Source: Paraburkholderia sartisoli
GTDB lineage: Bacteria > Pseudomonadota > Gammaproteobacteria > Burkholderiales > Burkholderiaceae
NCBI RefSeq assembly: GCF_900107685.1
Contig: NZ_FNRQ01000007.1
Coordinates: 186,001 to 250,000 of the forward strand
Length of the DNA stretch: 64,000 nt
Direction of reading: 5' to 3'
Position numbers and translations under genes: made by a program
Shown here: positions 60,253-64,000 of the stretch, in pieces
Position numbering within the stretch: position 1 is the stretch's first letter
Layout: the number at the start of each line of letters is the position of its first letter
The notes under the pieces: model-generated
The model's input: only the letters and a program-made list of their open reading frames with translations
Told to the model about the DNA's origin: nothing
Databases searched by the model: none

Positions 60253-62715
60253 TCAGGGCTGATCGCCCGGCGCCGCGCCGGAGGTTCCGCCGATGCCCGG
60301 GGACGGCGCATCGGGCGTCGGCGTCGGCGCCGAGGCGGGCTCGCCGCTGTCGAATCCGCCGCTTCCCTGCGGCTCACTGGAAATGATCGGCGGCAGAAGC
60401 GGCGGCTGCGCGCTTGTTGCCGCCGCCGGCGCGGATGCGGGCGTCGACGGCGGCGCCGGCGGCGGCGCTGCAATCGCCGGACGCGGGCGCGGCTTGTGAC
60501 GCGTGCCGCTCACCACTTCAGGTTTCGGCTTCGCGGAAAAAAGCTGCCCGGCCCATTCGCGCGCCTTCGCAAACCACACGGAAACCGCGCCCGGCTCCTC
60601 CTTCGGGAAACGCGCCTGCGGATCGATCACGCGCGAGCGGAGCGCGCGCTGGTAGAAATCGCCGACGATCGGCAACGCGCTGTGCGCGCCCTGCCCCCAG
60701 TAGTCGCTGCGCAGCGTCACGCGGCTGTCGTTGAATCCGACCCACGCGCCCGCAACCAGTTGCGGATGCATCAGGATGAACCAGCCGTCGGCGTTGTCCT
60801 GCGTCGTACCCGTCTTGCCCGCGACATCCGCGCGAATGCCGAAGCGCGAGCGGATCGTCGAACCGGTGCCGCGATTGACGACGTCGCGCATCACGTCGAG
60901 CAGCGTCTGGTCCGCATCGGCCGACAGCGCCTGGCTGCCGGCCACCGGCGCGAAATCGGCCAGCACGTCGCCGTTGCGGTCCTCGATGCGCGTCACCATC
61001 ACCGGCTCGATGTAGGCGCCGCGATTGGCGATCGTCGCATAAGCCGAGACCATTTCCTTCAGCGTGACGGGGCTCGTGCCGAGGGCAAGCGACGGCACGG
61101 CGTCGAGCCTGCTGTCGCGCACGCCCATCGCGCGCGCGAGACGCGCGACCTTCGAAGGCCCGACTTCCTGCATCAGCTGCGCGGTGATCCGGTTGCGCGA
61201 ATACGTGAGCGCATCGCGCAGGGTCATCGGGCGGCCAGTGGGCGCCACGTCGTCGGAAGGCTTCCAGACTTCGCCGCCCGCCAGCGAGATTTCCACGGGC
61301 TGGTCGATGAACGTGTCGTCGGGTGTCGCGCCGTTCTCGAACGCCGCGCCATACACGAACGGCTTGAACGTCGAACCGGGCTGACGACGCGCCTGCTGCA
61401 CGTGATCGAACGGATCCTGACTGAAATCGCGGCTGCCGACCCACGCCCGGATCTGGCCGTTGCGCGGGTCGATCGCGAGAAAGTCGGCCTGCACACGGGT
61501 CTTGCTGTCGCACAGCGCCTGCATGAAGTGCCGGTCGGCGGCGAGATGCTTGAGCGCGTCCGCGTCGTCCAGCCCCGAATCTCTCGCCGCACGATAGTCG
61601 GGCGTTTCACGCACGAACGTCTGCATCAGGTCGCGCCCGTTCGCGCATCCCGCACGCGTGCCCCACGCCGAATTCGCGATGCCCTGCAGCGCATTGCCCT
61701 GCAGCACGACGGCCTGGGTCGCCATCGTCTGAAGCCGCGAATCGATGGTCGTGCGCACGACGAGGCCGTCGGAATACACGTTGTAGTCGTTACGGTCGGC
61801 CCACGAAATCAGCCATTTGCGCAGTTGCTGCGCGAAATGCGGCGCGGGGCCAGGCGACTCGATCTGGCGTTCGAAATCGACTCGCAGCGGGCGCTTGACG
61901 AGCGACGCATACGACGCCTGCGAGAGACGCCCGTATTTCACCATTTGCGCGAGCACGATATTGCGCCGCTGCAGCGCGCGTTCGGGATTGATGACCGGGT
62001 TGTAGTAGCTGTTGCCCTTCAGCATGCCGGTGAGCGTCGCGCTTTGCAGCACGTCGAGATCGTGGGCGGATTTGTCGAAGTAGGTGCGCGCCGCCATCTC
62101 GATGCCGTACGCGTTGTAGAGAAACGGCACCGTGTTGAGGTACGTCTCGAGAATCTCGGGCTTCGTGTAGACCGCTTCGATCTTGAACGCGGTGATCGCT
62201 TCCTTGAGCTTGCGCGTGAGCGTGGGCGCGCGGCCGATTTCGTCGGGATACAGGTTGCGCGCGAGCTGCTGCGTGATGGTCGAGCCGCCCTGGCGGTCGC
62301 CCGAGAACGTATGCAGCGCGGCCGAAGCCGTGCGCCGCCAGTCGAGGCCGTGGTGCTCGTAGAAGCGGTGGTCTTCGGTCGCGATCAGCGCATCCACCAC
62401 GTGCGGCGAGATATCGGCAAGCTTGACCCATTCGCGGTTGCTCGGCTTGAACTCGGCGAGCAACTTGCCGTCCGCGGAAAACACGCGCGCCGGCTGCTCG
62501 ACCTTCGCCTTGCGGATATCGCCGATGCCGGGCGTAAACGGAATCAGCACCAGCACATACAGCAGCATGAGCGCCGGGAAGGCGGCGAACGTGAGCGCGA
62601 CGCCGCGCAGCGTCGGATGACGCATGCGTTGCAGCCGGTCCGTCACGACAGGCTTGATCCGGGCGAATTGAGCCAGGCAATAGTCACGAACAAACGACGT
62701 GTTTCTACGGTCCAC
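60253..62715 (-). CDS. Class A penicillin-binding protein (glycosyltransferase-transpeptidase)
   Basis: 820 residues. A transmembrane helix at about 42-62 precedes a GT51 domain with EDHRFYEHHGLDW and GGSTITQQLARNLYP, and a transpeptidase domain with the SxxK in PGSTFKPF, SRN in TYSRNR and KTGTT. The C-terminal ~110 residues are a Pro/Ala/Ser-rich tail. It polymerises and cross-links peptidoglycan. Single gene, upstream of the ABC operon's end. Confidence 0.94.
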   Translation of the reverse strand: MDRRNTSFVRDYCLAQFARIKPVVTDRLQRMRHPTLRGVALTFAAFPALMLLYVLVLIPFTPGIGDIRKAKVEQPARVFSADGKLLAEFKPSNREWVKLADISPHVVDALIATEDHRFYEHHGLDWRRTASAALHTFSGDRQGGSTITQQLARNLYPDEIGRAPTLTRKLKEAITAFKIEAVYTKPEILETYLNTVPFLYNAYGIEMAARTYFDKSAHDLDVLQSATLTGMLKGNSYYNPVINPERALQRRNIVLAQMVKYGRLSQASYASLVKRPLRVDFERQIESPGPAPHFAQQLRKWLISWADRNDYNVYSDGLVVRTTIDSRLQTMATQAVVLQGNALQGIANSAWGTRAGCANGRDLMQTFVRETPDYRAARDSGLDDADALKHLAADRHFMQALCDSKTRVQADFLAIDPRNGQIRAWVGSRDFSQDPFDHVQQARRQPGSTFKPFVYGAAFENGATPDDTFIDQPVEISLAGGEVWKPSDDVAPTGRPMTLRDALTYSRNRITAQLMQEVGPSKVARLARAMGVRDSRLDAVPSLALGTSPVTLKEMVSAYATIANRGAYIEPVMVTRIEDRNGDVLADFAPVAGSQALSADADQTLLDVMRDVVNRGTGSTIRSRFGIRADVAGKTGTTQDNADGWFILMHPQLVAGAWVGFNDSRVTLRSDYWGQGAHSALPIVGDFYQRALRSRVIDPQARFPKEEPGAVSVWFAKAREWAGQLFSAKPKPEVVSGTRHKPRPRPAIAAPPPAPPSTPASAPAAATSAQPPLLPPIISSEPQGSGGFDSGEPASAPTPTPDAPSPGIGGTSGAAPGDQP

Positions 62716-62820
62716 GCGGGCCTGCCATCAGCTTGAAAAGGCTGAATCGTACCAAATGCCGTGCGACGTCAAGGCTCAGGGCCAGAAATGGCATGGTGCG
62801 AAGGCGCCACGGTTCGTCTG

Positions 62821-63612
62821 TCAGTGAGCCGGGCCACGCGCGTCGGCGTAGGTATCGCCGACCATCAGGCGCACGATCTCGTCGCCATTCGTGTCCGCGA
62901 CGCGCCGCTCGCCCGCCACCTCGCCCCGCCGCAGCACGACGATGCGATCGGCGATCGCGAAGATGTCGTGCAGGTTGTGCGAGATCAGGACGACGGCCAC
63001 GCCCTCCGCCTTCAGCGCGGCGATCAGCTCCATGACCTTGCGCTGCTCGGGAACGCCGAGCGCGGCCGTGGGCTCGTCCATGATCAGCACGTGCGCGTTC
63101 CAGTAGATCGCGCGCCCGATCGCGATGGCCTGGCGCTGGCCGCCGGAGAGCATCTTCACCGGACCGCGCAGCTTGCGCGCGGGGATCACGATATCGAGGC
63201 GCTCCAGCACTTCGCGCGCGACCTGCGCCATGCGTTCCCGGTCGATCACCTGGATGCCGAATTGCCGCCGCACGGGTTCGCGTCCGAGAAAGATGTTGCT
63301 GCCGACGTCGAGATTGTCGGCCAGCGCGAGATCCTGATAGATCGTCTCGATGCCCTGCGCGCGTGCGTCCTGTGGATCGCGCAACTGCATCGGCGTGCCG
63401 TTGAACAGCAACTGGCCGGCGTCCGCATGATAGACGCCCGAGATGATCTTGATGAGCGTCGACTTGCCCGCGCCGTTGTCGCCAGCGAGCGCCAGCACTT
63501 CACCCGGCATGACATGCAACGAAACGCGCCTGAGCGCCTCGACGCCGCCAAAGCGGATCGAGATGTCGCGCGCCTCGAGAATCGGCGTGCTCATTGTGCT
63601 CATTGCGCTCAT
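62821..63612 (-). CDS. Sugar-type ABC transporter ATP-binding protein
   Basis: 263 residues. Walker A GDNGAGKST, signature LSGGQRQ, Walker B VLIMDEPTAAL. It is a single NBD rather than the double-NBD of RbsA, as in the FrcA group. The ATG overlaps the permease stop (ATGA) and has GGAGG upstream. Three near-identical 9-base starts (ATGAGCGCA, ATGAGCACA, ATGAGCACG) follow one another. Confidence 0.92.
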   Translation of the reverse strand: MSAMSTMSTPILEARDISIRFGGVEALRRVSLHVMPGEVLALAGDNGAGKSTLIKIISGVYHADAGQLLFNGTPMQLRDPQDARAQGIETIYQDLALADNLDVGSNIFLGREPVRRQFGIQVIDRERMAQVAREVLERLDIVIPARKLRGPVKMLSGGQRQAIAIGRAIYWNAHVLIMDEPTAALGVPEQRKVMELIAALKAEGVAVVLISHNLHDIFAIADRIVVLRRGEVAGERRVADTNGDEIVRLMVGDTYADARGPAH

Positions 63613-64000
63613 TGCGCACCTCCGAGCCGTTCCTTGTACTGGTCGATCAGCACCGACATGATGATCACGATGCCCACCACGATGAACTGCCAGAACGCGT
63701 TGACGTCGATGAACACCAGCCCGAATTCGATCACCGCGATGATCAGCGCACCGATCAGCGTGCCGATCACATTGCCCGTGCCGCCAAAGAGACTCGCGCC
63801 GCCGATCACCACCGCCGCGATCGAATCGAGCAGCATCGGCTCACCGGCGTTCGCGGCACCTGCGGCAAAGCGCGACGTATAGACGATGCCGCCCACCGCG
63901 GCAAACGCCGCGGCGATCAGATAGATCACGACCAGATGCCGCCGCACGTTGATCCCCGCGCGAATCGCCGACTGCGGATTGCCGCCGATCGCGTACGTGT
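63609..64000 (-). CDS. Sugar ABC transporter permease (partial, RbsC-like)
   Basis: The last 130 codons only; the N-terminus is outside. The first codons visible read TYAIGGNPQSAIRAGINV, the RbsC-type cytoplasmic EAA-like loop, followed by four hydrophobic segments with GEPMLLDSIAAVVIGGASLFGGTG. It pairs with the ATPase at 62821. The solute-binding gene is expected beyond the window. Confidence 0.92.
   Translation of the reverse strand, partial: TYAIGGNPQSAIRAGINVRRHLVVIYLIAAAFAAVGGIVYTSRFAAGAANAGEPMLLDSIAAVVIGGASLFGGTGNVIGTLIGALIIAVIEFGLVFIDVNAFWQFIVVGIVIIMSVLIDQYKERLGGAQ

Noticed and set aside
1..64000. CRISPR array, tRNA, rRNA or prophage
   Set aside because: No regularly spaced repeats, no tRNA-like cloverleaf or integrase, and no phage structural genes were noticed by eye; a tRNA scan would settle this.

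Overview
This is a high-GC window of about 64 kb from a beta-proteobacterium, most likely Burkholderiaceae (Paraburkholderia, Burkholderia or Caballeronia type). I infer this from the general trimeric porin, the codon use, the AAAGAAAAGTAGG hairpin repeat and the gene families; no rRNA or tRNA is present to confirm it. No prophage, insertion sequence or CRISPR array was seen. Almost all coding is chromosome-like, with many 4-base ATGA/GTGA overlaps marking operons.

Layout. 1-1.25 kb: the C-terminal PDZ end of an HtrA-type protease, a possible TTG-start small gene, and a non-coding stretch with a genome-type hairpin repeat. 1.26-4.8 kb: ggt and an MFS exporter (minus). 4.97-8.27 kb: a four-gene minus-strand operon (CDP-alcohol phosphatidyltransferase, 2OG-Fe(II) oxygenase, flippase-like membrane protein, nucleotidyltransferase) that looks like an uncharacterised head-group lipid or glycopolymer pathway. 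8.5-11.3 kb: a small secreted protein, a conserved hypothetical protein and a porin with strong terminators. 11.6-18.7 kb: a lipoprotein, a sigma54 activator, pqqA, a pqqB'-'pqqC deletion fusion, pqqD, a PQQ alcohol dehydrogenase with the DYD signature of lanthanide enzymes, and a binding-protein/cytochrome c fusion. Sigma54-type -24/-12 elements precede the activator, pqqA and the dehydrogenase, so this block reads as one regulon. 19-19.8 kb: a higBA toxin-antitoxin pair.

20-30.8 kb: a six-gene minus-strand operon of the yfa/mag type around a periplasmic alpha-2-macroglobulin with an intact CAEQ thioester motif. Two of its partners show peptidoglycan-enzyme-like motifs. 31.3-34.1 kb: an FAD amino-acid oxidase with an ALDH7/AmaB-like dehydrogenase (probably lysine/pipecolate catabolism). 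34.4-35.2 kb: a DUF1349 protein and a compact mosaic of hairpins and tandem repeats. 35.2-41 kb: a SulP transporter with STAS and cyclic-nucleotide domains, divergent from a SAM-adenylate cyclase-AAA-TPR protein; these may form a nucleotide-signalling pair. 41-43.2 kb: an SDR, an SH3/Gly-His-rich secreted protein and a small conserved protein whose frame runs through a terminator. 43.2-49.7 kb: a moxR-DUF58-DUF4381-batA-batB/C-batD stress operon.

50.2-54.4 kb: a formylglycine-generating enzyme, a HAD lipoprotein phosphatase and an arylsulfatase, probably a self-contained sulfatase maturation unit. 54.4-62.7 kb: an MFS/spermidine-synthase-like membrane protein, an AI-2E transporter, a bPH domain protein, dinB and a class A PBP. 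62.8-64 kb: the ATPase and the partial permease of a sugar-type ABC importer running off the end.
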